13,502 bases of DNA, taken from the NCBI GenBank assembly GCA_013205455.1, contig JABMMO010000042.1, positions 1 to 13,502 of the forward strand. The letters are read 5' to 3'. The translations under genes and the position numbers were made by a program. Numbering within the stretch: position 1 is the stretch's first letter; each line of letters starts with the position of its first letter. Positions 1-7,676 of the stretch are shown here, piece after piece. The notes under the pieces were generated by a model. That model searched no databases. It was not told the origin of the DNA and worked only from the letters and a program-made list of their open reading frames with translations. The DNA comes from Actinomycetota bacterium (GTDB lineage: Bacteria > Actinomycetota > Actinomycetes > Nanopelagicales > Nanopelagicaceae).

Positions 1-90
1 CAACTGGCGCGGCAACAACTGGCGCTGCAACAACTGGCGCTGCAACAACTGGCGCTGCAACAACTGGCGCTGCAACAACTGGCGCTGCAA
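1..90. repeat. 15-bp tandem repeat encoding the E2 linker
   Basis: Six head-to-tail copies of a 15-bp unit (CAACTGGCGCTGCAA on the plus strand). Five copies at 16-90 are identical and the copy at 1-15 differs by one base (T to G). On the coding (minus) strand each unit reads Val-Ala-Ala-Pro-Val, so the array is in frame and forms the flexible Ala/Pro-rich linker after the lipoyl domain. It continues past the left edge, so the true copy number is unknown. Confidence 0.95.
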
Positions 91-337
91 CCGCGGTAGC
101 GCCCTCTGAAATTAAAGCTAAATCTGTTCCGACAGCAACCGTAGTATCTACTTGAACTAAAATTTTCTCTAACGTACCAGCAGCAGGTGATGGAATTTCA
201 GTATCAACTTTGTCGGTAGAAACTTCTAGGAGTGGTTCGTCTAGCGCAACTTGGTCGCCCTCTTTTTTTAACCAACGAGTAACTGTGCCTTCACTTACGC
301 TCTCACCAAGTGCTGGCATCTTTACTGAAAAACTCAT
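1..337 (-). CDS. sucB: Dihydrolipoamide acyltransferase E2, N-terminal part (cut by left edge)
   Basis: The visible 112 residues hold an N-terminal lipoyl domain (about residues 3-77) with the lipoylation motif STDKVDTEIP; the modified lysine is K43. A Val-Ala-Ala-Pro-Val linker follows and runs off the window. The product is the E2 core of a 2-oxoacid dehydrogenase complex in the cytoplasm, passing the acyl group from E1 to CoA through the swinging lipoyl arm. The ATG at 337 is preceded by a good AAAGGAG site with correct spacing. It lies 48 bp downstream of lpdA (E3) on the same strand, so E3 and E2 are probably co-expressed. Orthologues are usually annotated sucB, but the M. tuberculosis counterpart (DlaT) serves pyruvate dehydrogenase, so substrate (pyruvate or 2-oxoglutarate) cannot be settled from this fragment. 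Family assignment is very sure, substrate is not. Confidence 0.88.
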   Translation of the reverse strand, partial: MSFSVKMPALGESVSEGTVTRWLKKEGDQVALDEPLLEVSTDKVDTEIPSPAAGTLEKILVQVDTTVAVGTDLALISEGATAVAAPVVAAPVVAAPVVAAPVVAAPVVAAPV

Positions 338-385
338 CTCGTTGCTCCTTTAAAAGCTCGGTGCGTTAATGCCAAGGTCATAATT

Positions 386-1753
386 CTATCCATGGGCGTG
401 TAGAGGTTTTCCAGCCAGCGCTAAATGCGCTTCGCCCATCGCCTCCGAGAGGGTTGGGTGAGCGTGAATCAGATTAGCAACATCGGATGCTTGGGCTTCC
501 CAGTTGTAAATTAATTGTGCTTCCGCAATTAATTCGCCAACTCGTGCACCAACCATATGAATTCCAAGTACTGGTCCATTTTTTGCCGCTACTAACTTTA
601 CCGATCCGGCAGTTTTCAGAATTTGGGCTTTACCATTTCCAGCAAGATCGTAATTTAATTCAACCACGTCATGTCCAGCTGCTTTAGCTTGCGCTGTGGT
701 TAGCCCAACTGAGGCAACTTCAGGTTCAGAATAAGTAACTCTAGGAACGCCGTTGTAATTAATTGGCCGCGGATTTAATCCAGCAATCTCTTCGGCTACC
801 AATATTCCTTCAGCGAAACCAACGTGTGCTAATTGGAGCGTTGGAATCAAATCGCCAACTGCCCAAACGCCTGGAACGCTGGTGCGACATTTATCATCAA
901 CTATTACGTAACCGCGCTCCATCTTAATTCCTTGCTCTTCGTAACCAATATTTGTAGAAACTGGCCCACGCCCAACTGCAACCAACAAGACTTCCGCGGT
1001 AAATGTTTTGCCATCTTCAAGTGTGACTTCAACGCCGGTTTTTGATTTGGTAGCGCTCTTGAATTTAATACCAAGTTCAAAATTGATGCCGCGTTTTCGG
1101 AATGCGCGCTCTAATTGCTTGCTGGAAGATTCGTCTTCGAGCGCAACTAAGTGCGGAAGCCCTTCGATGATTGTGACTTCAGCTCCAAAAGATTTCCAGA
1201 CTGATGCAAATTCACAACCAATAACGCCACCACCAAGAACGATAACGCTCTTGGGCACGCGATCCAAATTAATTGCTTGTTCGCTAGTAATGATTACGGT
1301 GCCATCTATTTCTAGCCCTGGAAGAGTTTTTGGATATGAACCCGTGGCGAGAATTATATTTTTACCAATGTATTTTTCGCCATTGACTTCGACGGTATTT
1401 GCTGCCACTAATTTTCCGTGGCCTTCGATGAAAGTTACATTTCGGGACTTAACTAAACCTTGCAAACCTTTATGTAGGCGAGCCACCACGCCATCTTTAT
1501 AAGCGTTGACCGCCACCATATCCATCGCGATGAATTCGGCTTTAACGCCATATTCGCCAGCATGCCTTGTGCTATCGGCTATTTCGCCCGCATGCAAAAG
1601 TGCTTTGGTCGGAATGCAACCGCGATGTAAGCAAGTACCGCCGAGTTTTCCTGCTTCGATTAGGGCTACCGATAATCCAAGTTGAGAACTTCTTAGCGCC
1701 GCTGCATATCCGCCGCTGCCGCCACCAAGAATTACTAAATCAAACTCAGCCAC
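386..1753 (-). CDS. lpdA: Dihydrolipoyl dehydrogenase (E3)
   Basis: FAD flavoprotein that reoxidises dihydrolipoyl groups with NAD+; it is the shared E3 of 2-oxoacid dehydrogenases and the L-protein of glycine cleavage. At 455 aa it is full family length. The FAD-binding Rossmann motif is GGGSGG (residues 10-15) and the redox disulfide motif GGTCLHRGCIPTK has C41 and C46. An NAD-binding GGGVIG lies at 174-179, a second FAD contact at AVGDL (298-302), and the C-terminal HAHPTLSE supplies the catalytic pair H432 and E437. The start is GTG, chosen because AGAGGG sits eight bases upstream and the Rossmann fold begins right after it. It lies between pepA and the E2 gene on the same strand, the order seen in other Actinomycetota. 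A TAGGGT hexamer at 1785-1790 (minus) could give it its own promoter. Confidence 0.97.
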   Translation of the reverse strand: MAEFDLVILGGGSGGYAAALRSSQLGLSVALIEAGKLGGTCLHRGCIPTKALLHAGEIADSTRHAGEYGVKAEFIAMDMVAVNAYKDGVVARLHKGLQGLVKSRNVTFIEGHGKLVAANTVEVNGEKYIGKNIILATGSYPKTLPGLEIDGTVIITSEQAINLDRVPKSVIVLGGGVIGCEFASVWKSFGAEVTIIEGLPHLVALEDESSSKQLERAFRKRGINFELGIKFKSATKSKTGVEVTLEDGKTFTAEVLLVAVGRGPVSTNIGYEEQGIKMERGYVIVDDKCRTSVPGVWAVGDLIPTLQLAHVGFAEGILVAEEIAGLNPRPINYNGVPRVTYSEPEVASVGLTTAQAKAAGHDVVELNYDLAGNGKAQILKTAGSVKLVAAKNGPVLGIHMVGARVGELIAEAQLIYNWEAQASDVANLIHAHPTLSEAMGEAHLALAGKPLHAHG

Positions 1754-1813
1754 TAGTAGATCCCTCTCTCGTTACTTAATTCAAACCCTATCTTGCCAGC
1801 ATTGGAACCAGAT

Positions 1814-3316
1814 TTATAATTCAGATTTACTCTCAGCAAAGGTAACTAGTGCGCGAAGCGAGACTCCGGTGCCACCAACCGAGGTATATCCATGGGCTTT
1901 CGCTTCGTTATAAGCCGGGCCGGCAATATCTAGATGCAACCATGGCAATTCTGCGGCAACGAATTCTTTTAAAAATAATCCTGCAACTAACATGCCGCCC
2001 ATTCGATCACCGATATTTGCAATATCTGCGACTGGTGAATCTAGTGATGCACGTAATTCTTCTGGAAGTGGCATTGGCCAAAATAGCTCGCCCGATTTTT
2101 CAGCGGCAAGTAGAAATTCTTCCCGCAATTTTTCATTATTTGTCATGACTGCACTAGTGCGAGTTCCAAGAGCAACAACTTGAGCGCCGGTAAGAGTTGC
2201 GACATCGATGATTCCATCTAGCCCGCCAGCTTTTGCGCCAACTTCCGCAGCTTTCATAAGCGCATCCGCTAATACGAGTCGACCCTCTGCATCTGGATTT
2301 AGAACTTCAACAGTTTTGCCACCATAAATAGTGATGATGTCACTTGGTCGGGTTGCCGTATCACTAACCATGTTTTCAGCCAACGGCGCCCAAGCATCAA
2401 TTGCGATTGGTAACTTCAACTCTGCAATTGCAATAGCTGCAGCAATCACAGCAGCCGCGCCGCTCATATCGGATTTCATCGCTTCCATACCTTGGGCTGG
2501 CTTTAGCGCCAAACCGCCGGTATCAAAAGTAATTCCCTTACCAATAAATGCGTAACGTTTAATTTTTTTCGCACTGGCGCTCTTTGGGGTATATGAAAGG
2601 CGGAGCAATCTTGGTGGGTTTGCTGATCCTTGTCCGACTCCGATGATGCCACCAAAACCTTGTGCTTTAAGTTGGGCATCGGTAAATATTTCTACTTTCA
2701 AGCCAGCTGCTAAACCAATTTTCTTAAATCGAGCGCAAAAAGATTCTGGTGTTAAATGGCTGGGTGGTGTATTAATTAAATCTCGAACAATATGGGTGTT
2801 AGTCGCGATGATGCTAGCGCGTTTGATTGCCGCTTTAGATTCTGCGCTGTTAGCTGTTTTTGCGAAAATTGTTACTGCAGCTAGTACCGCTTTACGTTCT
2901 GATTTCGAGGTGCCGCGAAATTCATCAAATGCATATGCACCAAGCAGCGCGCCTTCAGCGATTGCAGCTAATTCGCCTTTAGAAGAGTGCGGCAGTGCGA
3001 ATGTCGCGCTCTTTGCGCCAGCTAACGAACGCGCTGCAGCGCCGGCGGACCGGCGCAGCGTTTCAGCTGAATAATTTACGGAAGTTTCGCCTAAGCCGGA
3101 TAAGACTAATAATTTGTAAGTTGCGCCGGGCAATTTAATAATCTCATCGGCAGCGCCAGTAGCGCCCATATCTTCTAAAGCTGGCAATAGCTCATTTACA
3201 TCTAATTTGATATCGCCAGATTCAATCTCTAGTTTCTTGCTCTTGGAATTTCGAGCAAGTCCGACTACCAAAATATCGGTAACGACCTTATTTTCAGTAA
3301 GTCGAATAGTTGTCAT
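1814..3316 (-). CDS. pepA: Leucyl aminopeptidase, M17 family
   Basis: Cytosolic aminopeptidase with two metal ions that removes N-terminal residues from peptides, for protein turnover and peptide use. It is 500 aa, the usual M17 length. All expected ligands are visible with canonical spacing: K260, D265 (GKGITFDTGG), D283 (KSDMSG), D342 and E344, plus catalytic K272 and R346. The N-terminal 150 residues or so form the divergent M17 accessory domain. The signature normally read as NTDAEGRL is NPDAEGRL here (P341 in place of Thr); metal ligands are intact, so activity is expected. ATG start with GAGAGG six bases upstream. It is first in the pepA-lpdA-E2 minus-strand series and divergent from gcvT. 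A TATATT hexamer at 3342-3347 (minus) is a plausible -10, giving a leader of about 20 nt. Confidence 0.96.
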   Translation of the reverse strand: MTTIRLTENKVVTDILVVGLARNSKSKKLEIESGDIKLDVNELLPALEDMGATGAADEIIKLPGATYKLLVLSGLGETSVNYSAETLRRSAGAAARSLAGAKSATFALPHSSKGELAAIAEGALLGAYAFDEFRGTSKSERKAVLAAVTIFAKTANSAESKAAIKRASIIATNTHIVRDLINTPPSHLTPESFCARFKKIGLAAGLKVEIFTDAQLKAQGFGGIIGVGQGSANPPRLLRLSYTPKSASAKKIKRYAFIGKGITFDTGGLALKPAQGMEAMKSDMSGAAAVIAAAIAIAELKLPIAIDAWAPLAENMVSDTATRPSDIITIYGGKTVEVLNPDAEGRLVLADALMKAAEVGAKAGGLDGIIDVATLTGAQVVALGTRTSAVMTNNEKLREEFLLAAEKSGELFWPMPLPEELRASLDSPVADIANIGDRMGGMLVAGLFLKEFVAAELPWLHLDIAGPAYNEAKAHGYTSVGGTGVSLRALVTFAESKSEL

Positions 3317-3341
3317 GAAACGCCTCTCGCCAAGATTCTGA

Positions 3342-3347
3342 AATATA
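3342..3347 (-). promoter_or_regulatory. Candidate -10 element of pepA
   Basis: TATATT on the minus strand, about 25 bases upstream of the pepA ATG. A start roughly seven bases downstream gives a short leader that still contains the GAGAGG ribosome binding site (3323-3328). No convincing -35 is visible; the position where it should be overlaps the gcvT -10 on the other strand. Confidence 0.4.
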
Positions 3348-3349
3348 TC

Positions 3350-3364
3350 CCTACGAGCGGTAGG
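3350..3364. promoter_or_regulatory. Dyad element between pepA and gcvT (possible operator)
   Basis: CCTACGAGCGGTAGG is a perfect CCTAC-N5-GTAGG inverted repeat in the 56-bp spacer of the divergent pepA/gcvT pair. It overlaps the first four bases of the proposed gcvT -10 (3361-3366) and lies just upstream of the pepA -10 candidate. This is where a repressor acting on both genes would bind. The regulator is unknown and chance is not excluded for a 5-bp arm. Confidence 0.35.
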
Positions 3365-3366
3365 TT
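3361..3366 (+). promoter_or_regulatory. Leaderless-type -10 hexamer of gcvT
   Basis: TAGGTT followed by exactly six bases and the gcvT ATG, with no Shine-Dalgarno in between. The spacing places the transcription start at or next to the A of the ATG. The same geometry precedes four other genes in the window. Confidence 0.6.
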
Positions 3367-3372
3367 ATTGGA

Positions 3373-4473
3373 ATGAGCCTCTATTCGCCATTACATCAAC
3401 GCCATCTCGCCCTTTCTGCAAAATTGGCCGATTTTGGCGGTTGGGATATGCCGATTGAATATCCAGTTACGACTGGGGGCGGGGTTATTGCCGAACATAC
3501 TGCAGTTCGAGAACGGGTCGGAATTTTCGATGTCTCGCATCTTGGGAAAGCTGAGATTGTTGGTGCCGGCGCACTGGAATTCTTAAATAACTTAATTACA
3601 AATGATCTAACAAAAATTACCGATGGCCAAGCGCAATACACCATGCTCTGCGACGATAAATCTGGTGGCGTAATCGATGATTTAATTGTTTATCGTAAGT
3701 CCGCAGAAAATCTTTTTTTAATTCCGAATGCATCGAATACCACCGCAGTTGTAGCCACAATTTCCGCGGTCGCACCTGTCGGAATCTCGGTAAAGAATTT
3801 ACATAATAATTTCGCGGTCATCGCAATCCAAGGTCCGAAAGCGGAGGCAGTATTAAAAAACTTGGGGGTAGATATATCACTGGGTTACATGGCATTTTCG
3901 GAAATTACAATCGCTGGAATTCGGACCATCATTTGTCGGACTGGTTACACCGGAGAACACGGTTATGAATTACTACCAGCATGGCAAGATGCCGAAAAAA
4001 TTTGGGATCTATTAGTAGAAGGTATTAAATCTTTTGATGGTCGAGTTTGTGGATTGGGAGCTAGAGATACGCTCCGAACTGAAATGGGTTATCCATTACA
4101 CGGCCATGAACTTTCGCTAGCCATAACGCCGATGCAAGCAAATGCGAGTTGGGCGATTGGGTGGAAGAAGTTAAATTTTTGGGGTAAATCGATTGCTGAC
4201 CGCGAGAAATTAAGTGGCCCAAATCGAATCCTTAGAGGTTTGAAATCACTGGACCGCGGGATACCGCGTGGTGGCATGACCGTGAAAAGTGGTGCAGCGA
4301 TAATCGGTGAAATCACTAGCGGAACTTTCTCCCCAACGTTACGGGTGGGAATTGCGCTAGCTTTATTAGACCCAAAGATTGCAATTGGGGATACCGTAAC
4401 TATCGATGTCCGCGGTCGCGAAAGCAGTGCAGTTGTTACGAAGCCACCGTTTGTGCAATCGCACGTGAAATAG
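3373..4473 (+). CDS. gcvT: Glycine cleavage system T-protein (aminomethyltransferase)
   Basis: Transfers the methylene group from the aminomethyl-lipoyl arm of H-protein to tetrahydrofolate, releasing ammonia. At 366 aa it is full length. Recognisable motifs in order are GGWDMPIEY (22-30), GIFDVSHLGK (50-59), GGVIDDLIVY with the catalytic Asp region (D102/D103), RTGYTGEHGYEL (189-200) and GARDTLRTEMGYPLHGHEL (229-247); the C-terminal OB-like part ends in VVTKPPFV. No gcvH or gcvP lies in the window, but the E3 needed by the pathway (lpdA) is two genes away. There is no ribosome binding site; a TAnnnT hexamer six bases before the ATG suggests a leaderless mRNA. The 3' end overlaps the convergent ECF S-component gene by 38 bp. 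Other aminomethyltransferase-fold enzymes (YgfZ, sarcosine oxidase) are excluded by the full set of GcvT motifs. Confidence 0.96.
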   Translation: MSLYSPLHQRHLALSAKLADFGGWDMPIEYPVTTGGGVIAEHTAVRERVGIFDVSHLGKAEIVGAGALEFLNNLITNDLTKITDGQAQYTMLCDDKSGGVIDDLIVYRKSAENLFLIPNASNTTAVVATISAVAPVGISVKNLHNNFAVIAIQGPKAEAVLKNLGVDISLGYMAFSEITIAGIRTIICRTGYTGEHGYELLPAWQDAEKIWDLLVEGIKSFDGRVCGLGARDTLRTEMGYPLHGHELSLAITPMQANASWAIGWKKLNFWGKSIADREKLSGPNRILRGLKSLDRGIPRGGMTVKSGAAIIGEITSGTFSPTLRVGIALALLDPKIAIGDTVTIDVRGRESSAVVTKPPFVQSHVK

Positions 4474-5233
4474 GGTTTAACTTTAAATTTGCCCGGCGTA
4501 GTGATCCAAGGACTGGCTTCGCAGTAACCAGAATAAGTGCGCTGGTAAATATCGCTCGTGGAATATCCCACGCCATCGCAGTTGCAAAATGAAATACCAA
4601 GAATCTATTCAAGTTTGCACTCACTTCACCGCCCGGAATAAATGACAATTGTGAATCACTGCCAGCAATCCACGGCCAAAGCTGAAGATCCATCGCAACT
4701 CCGAAAAATGCTGCGGCAAAAATTGCATATAGAACCAGCGCTAGCAATTCGCTCTTACCGCGAAAACGTTTCGGTAGTAACCCGGCGCCAGCACCAATCC
4801 AGGCCGCAGCGATCATTTGAAATGGCAGCCACGGTCCGATACCACCGGTGAGCAGCGCAGATAATCCAAGCGAAAGTGCCCCAAGTGAAAATCCAAACCG
4901 AGCACCAAATACCCGCGCAGTTAAAATAATCAAAAACCAAATTGGCTCAACCCCGATTGCGCCAGCGCCAATCAGCCTTAGCGCTGCTACCAGCGCCGTT
5001 AAAACTCCAAGCAAGGCAACCGATTTGCTATCTAGCAAGCCACGATTAATCTCAATTGCAACTAGTGCGCTTGCTGCAGCAGCGATAATCAACGCAAACC
5101 ACTTAGCGCTTGTTGGGTTTAAGAATGATTGTGAAATTCCAGGAATGGATTGGCTCGGAAAATATAATGGCCACGTAAAAGCAATTACACCGAAAATACT
5201 TGCAAAAGTTAATAATGGAAACCGAATTTTCAT
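4436..5233 (-). CDS. ECF transporter S component (predicted cobalamin binder)
   Basis: A 265-aa, very hydrophobic membrane protein with several predicted helices, and no ATPase or enzyme motif. The stretch GGIGPWLPFQM followed by an Ala/Gly-rich helix is typical of ECF substrate-binding (S) subunits, as is its place next to T and ATPase genes. It would bind the vitamin and deliver it through the EcfT-ATPase module. It is the last gene of a four-gene operon; its ATG overlaps the ATPase stop as ATGA (5230-5233), implying translational coupling. Cobalamin as substrate is inferred only from the riboswitch ahead of the operon. Actinobacterial ECF systems with this layout have been predicted to carry cobalamin (the CbrT type). 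The 3' end runs 38 bp into gcvT on the opposite strand. Confidence 0.82.
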   Translation of the reverse strand: MKIRFPLLTFASIFGVIAFTWPLYFPSQSIPGISQSFLNPTSAKWFALIIAAAASALVAIEINRGLLDSKSVALLGVLTALVAALRLIGAGAIGVEPIWFLIILTARVFGARFGFSLGALSLGLSALLTGGIGPWLPFQMIAAAWIGAGAGLLPKRFRGKSELLALVLYAIFAAAFFGVAMDLQLWPWIAGSDSQLSFIPGGEVSANLNRFLVFHFATAMAWDIPRAIFTSALILVTAKPVLGSLRRANLKLNPISRAIAQTVAS

Positions 5234-6852
5234 ATAGCGTTCCGATCGAGGGCAGCTACTACCTCAGAAACTGTTAACCACGCAGCTGGCGCTAATACTT
5301 TTGTTACTTGTGGAGCGAATGCTGGTGAGGAAGTCAGAACTTCACGAGTTGGACCATTGGCGACGATTTCGCCTTCAGCTAAGAAAATAACGCGCTCGGC
5401 TACTTCAGCCACTAGTTCTACATCGTGCGTAGCAATTACCACACTTCTCTGTTGGTTAGAATCTACAACTAATTTCTGCAAAATCTTTATCAGTTTATTC
5501 TTTGCAACATAATCCAAACCCCGAGTGGGTTCGTCTAGAATTATTAAATCTGGGTTAGCGGAGAGAATCACGCTAAGGGCTAAACCCAGACGTTGCCCTT
5601 CTGATAAATCGCGCGGATGCGCATTTAGATTTGGAATCGCCATCAAGTTCTCATAAATTGTTTGGGTAGTCCCGACCGGCACGCCGTTATCGTTATCAGC
5701 TAATTCACATTCTGCTTTAACGCTCTGGCCATATAACAAATCGCCGGGTTCTTGCGGCACATAACCAACATGACGGATTAAATTTTTTCCAGTTAATTTC
5801 ACGGGATCTATTCCATTAATTAACACAGTTCCAGAAATAATCGGGCTCTGTCCTACCGCGCTACGCAAGAGTGAAGATTTACCGGCGCCGTTTCTCCCCA
5901 TCAACGCAACAACTTCACCGCGTTTAATTTCAAAGGAAATATTGGAGAGCGCATATTTCGCATCGTATTTGACCGAAACATTATTTAGCGAGAGCAATAT
6001 TTTGCTTTTACTCTCGGCGATTTTTGTCGGCAACGGCAAATCTTGCAACAACTCTCTGATTGATTCGGTTCGGCGGCGAAGTTCGCGTACCGATAATGAA
6101 ATCTCTGAAAGATCTAGCGCTTTTGCGAGGTTAACTATGGGTGGAGCGATTGGGGAGTCTTCTAGAATTTCACCGGGCTTTCCGATTGCAACTTCACCAT
6201 CATCGCCAATTCGCATGATCCGATCTGCAAATTGGATTACGCGCTCTAATCGATGTTCGGCCAAGATGACCGTTAAACCCAAATCATGAACCAATCTATG
6301 CAGGATTGATAGAACCTCTTCGGCGGCGATTGGATCCAAGGCGCTAGTAGGTTCATCTAGTAATAAAACTTTTGGGTTTAATACCAGAGCTGCGCCAATA
6401 GCGACTCGTTGTTGTTCGCCGCCGCTTAGCGTTGCGATCTCGCGATTTCGCAACGGCGCTAGGCTCAACAAATCTAAAACTTCTTCAACTCGTTTTCGCA
6501 TAATTTCAGGTGCAATTCCCATTGTTTCTAAACCAAAAGCAATCTCTTCTTCCACAATATCTGTGACAAAACCGTTTATTGGATTTTGTCCAACAATCCC
6601 AATTACATCGGAAAGTTGTCCGGGTTTTAATTCCCGAGTTGAACGGCCCGCTACCGTTATCTCGCCGGTAAGAATTCCACCGGTGTGATGCGGCACTAAA
6701 CCATTTATCAACTTGATTAGTGAACTTTTACCCGCGCCAGTATGTCCAATCACAAGTACCAATTCACCTTCGAAAACTTCGAAATTTAACGCTTCCAATA
6801 TGGTGCGTTGCGCATTTGGATAGATTAAAGAAACATTTTTAAATGTAATCAT
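5230..6852 (-). CDS. ECF transporter ATPase, two fused ABC domains
   Basis: Energises the ECF vitamin transporter from the cytoplasmic side. It carries two complete ABC domains in 540 aa, equivalent to a fused EcfA-EcfA' pair. Domain 1: Walker A GHTGAGKS (36-43), Q-loop Q89, signature LSGGEQ (142-147), Walker B ending DE 166-167, switch His200. A linker spans about 240-285. Domain 2: Walker A GRNGAGKS (319-326), Q367, signature LSEGQ (416-420), DE 440-441, His476. All catalytic residues are present, so both sites may hydrolyse ATP, although the second signature lacks the usual second Gly. The ATG overlaps the stop of the T component gene by 4 bp (ATGA), and its own stop overlaps the S component start the same way. 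Fused ATPases of this type are common in actinobacterial ECF systems. Confidence 0.93.
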   Translation of the reverse strand: MITFKNVSLIYPNAQRTILEALNFEVFEGELVLVIGHTGAGKSSLIKLINGLVPHHTGGILTGEITVAGRSTRELKPGQLSDVIGIVGQNPINGFVTDIVEEEIAFGLETMGIAPEIMRKRVEEVLDLLSLAPLRNREIATLSGGEQQRVAIGAALVLNPKVLLLDEPTSALDPIAAEEVLSILHRLVHDLGLTVILAEHRLERVIQFADRIMRIGDDGEVAIGKPGEILEDSPIAPPIVNLAKALDLSEISLSVRELRRRTESIRELLQDLPLPTKIAESKSKILLSLNNVSVKYDAKYALSNISFEIKRGEVVALMGRNGAGKSSLLRSAVGQSPIISGTVLINGIDPVKLTGKNLIRHVGYVPQEPGDLLYGQSVKAECELADNDNGVPVGTTQTIYENLMAIPNLNAHPRDLSEGQRLGLALSVILSANPDLIILDEPTRGLDYVAKNKLIKILQKLVVDSNQQRSVVIATHDVELVAEVAERVIFLAEGEIVANGPTREVLTSSPAFAPQVTKVLAPAAWLTVSEVVAALDRNAI

Positions 6853-7676
6853 CGCTGCACAATCACAATCGGAAGTGCGACTATTAGAACGGTCGCGGCG
6901 AGTAGTAAGCCAAAGGTAAATTGCGCTATTAATATCGGGGAGAGCACCAGCAAATAAAGTACGCTTGTAATCATGGCTACATCTACGAGTTGGAATTTTT
7001 GAGCGCGATATTTACTGGTTTTCCCATGGTACCCATAGCCCCGAGATTCCATTGCGGTTGCTAAATCTAAAGCGCGCTCGAGGCTCTCTTCGAGTAGCGG
7101 TAGCGCAATGCCGCGCCAAGCTCTTAACCCTCGAATATTTTGACCACGCAAACGTTTTGCGCTTTGAATACGCGCGACGCTTTTAACGGTTTGTGGCAGA
7201 ACTGAAGTTGCCACACTTAAAGTTACCCCTAAATTAAACATTGCTTTTGGTAACGAGCGTATTAATCGGTGCGGGCTGGCTAACGAGCTAGCGGCTCCAC
7301 ATAAGAGAATCAAAGTTGCAATCATTAACGCTTCGGTAACGGCAGTAGTTAAGCGCTGCGAAGTAACGGGACCGCCGATTCGGATCCCAACCATCCAACT
7401 CGGCAGCGTGATTTCTGGGATTTGAAAGAGCACGGTTCCTGGCATCGGTACTCCGATCAGAATTGCAAAACCGATTCTGATCGCAATTATCGAAACCGCC
7501 AATTTTGCGGATAACGCAAAAGCGCCGCTCCAATAACTTTTACTCTTTAATTTTAAAACTACCAAAGTAAGTGCGCACGCCACTGCGGTAGCAATGAGAA
7601 TGTTGTCAGTTCTAATTACAAAAGCAGCTAACAACAACGCCCACAGCCACCAGACCAGTGGATGCACTAACTGCAT
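6849..7676 (-). CDS. ECF transporter T component (EcfT/CbiQ family)
   Basis: Transmembrane scaffold that couples the ATPases to the S subunit. The 275-aa protein has hydrophobic segments near the N-terminus (about 5-45), in the middle (55-77, 110-132) and at the C-terminus (230-272). A long cytoplasmic region of amphipathic coupling helices (about 140-215) carries the two conserved Arg-Gly signatures: AKRLRG (173-178) and AMESRG (208-213), which dock into the ATPase grooves. The start codon shares one base with the stop of the SCO2322-like gene (TAATG). Its stop overlaps the ATPase start (ATGA), so all four proteins are probably made in a coupled way. It is EcfT by motif; the substrate is not determined by this subunit. 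Confidence 0.92.
   Translation of the reverse strand: MQLVHPLVWWLWALLLAAFVIRTDNILIATAVACALTLVVLKLKSKSYWSGAFALSAKLAVSIIAIRIGFAILIGVPMPGTVLFQIPEITLPSWMVGIRIGGPVTSQRLTTAVTEALMIATLILLCGAASSLASPHRLIRSLPKAMFNLGVTLSVATSVLPQTVKSVARIQSAKRLRGQNIRGLRAWRGIALPLLEESLERALDLATAMESRGYGYHGKTSKYRAQKFQLVDVAMITSVLYLLVLSPILIAQFTFGLLLAATVLIVALPIVIVQR

Noticed and set aside
1..90. CRISPR-like or satellite array
   Set aside because: Repeats are head to tail without spacers and are in frame with the E2 linker.
1008..1502. 164-codon open frame on the plus strand inside lpdA
   Set aside because: Antisense shadow of a clear dihydrolipoyl dehydrogenase; Ser/Thr/Pro-rich translation without recognisable motifs.
2643..3074. 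143-codon open frame on the plus strand inside pepA
   Set aside because: Lies wholly antisense to a gene with all M17 catalytic residues; its translation is low in complexity with no known domain and there is no ribosome binding site.
4089..4571. 160-codon open frame on the minus strand across the gcvT end
   Set aside because: Overlaps two well-supported genes in other frames and shows no family features.
4848..5237. 129-codon open frame on the plus strand inside the S-component gene
   Set aside because: Antisense to the membrane protein; its Ala/Ser/Asn-rich composition is the expected mirror of hydrophobic codons.
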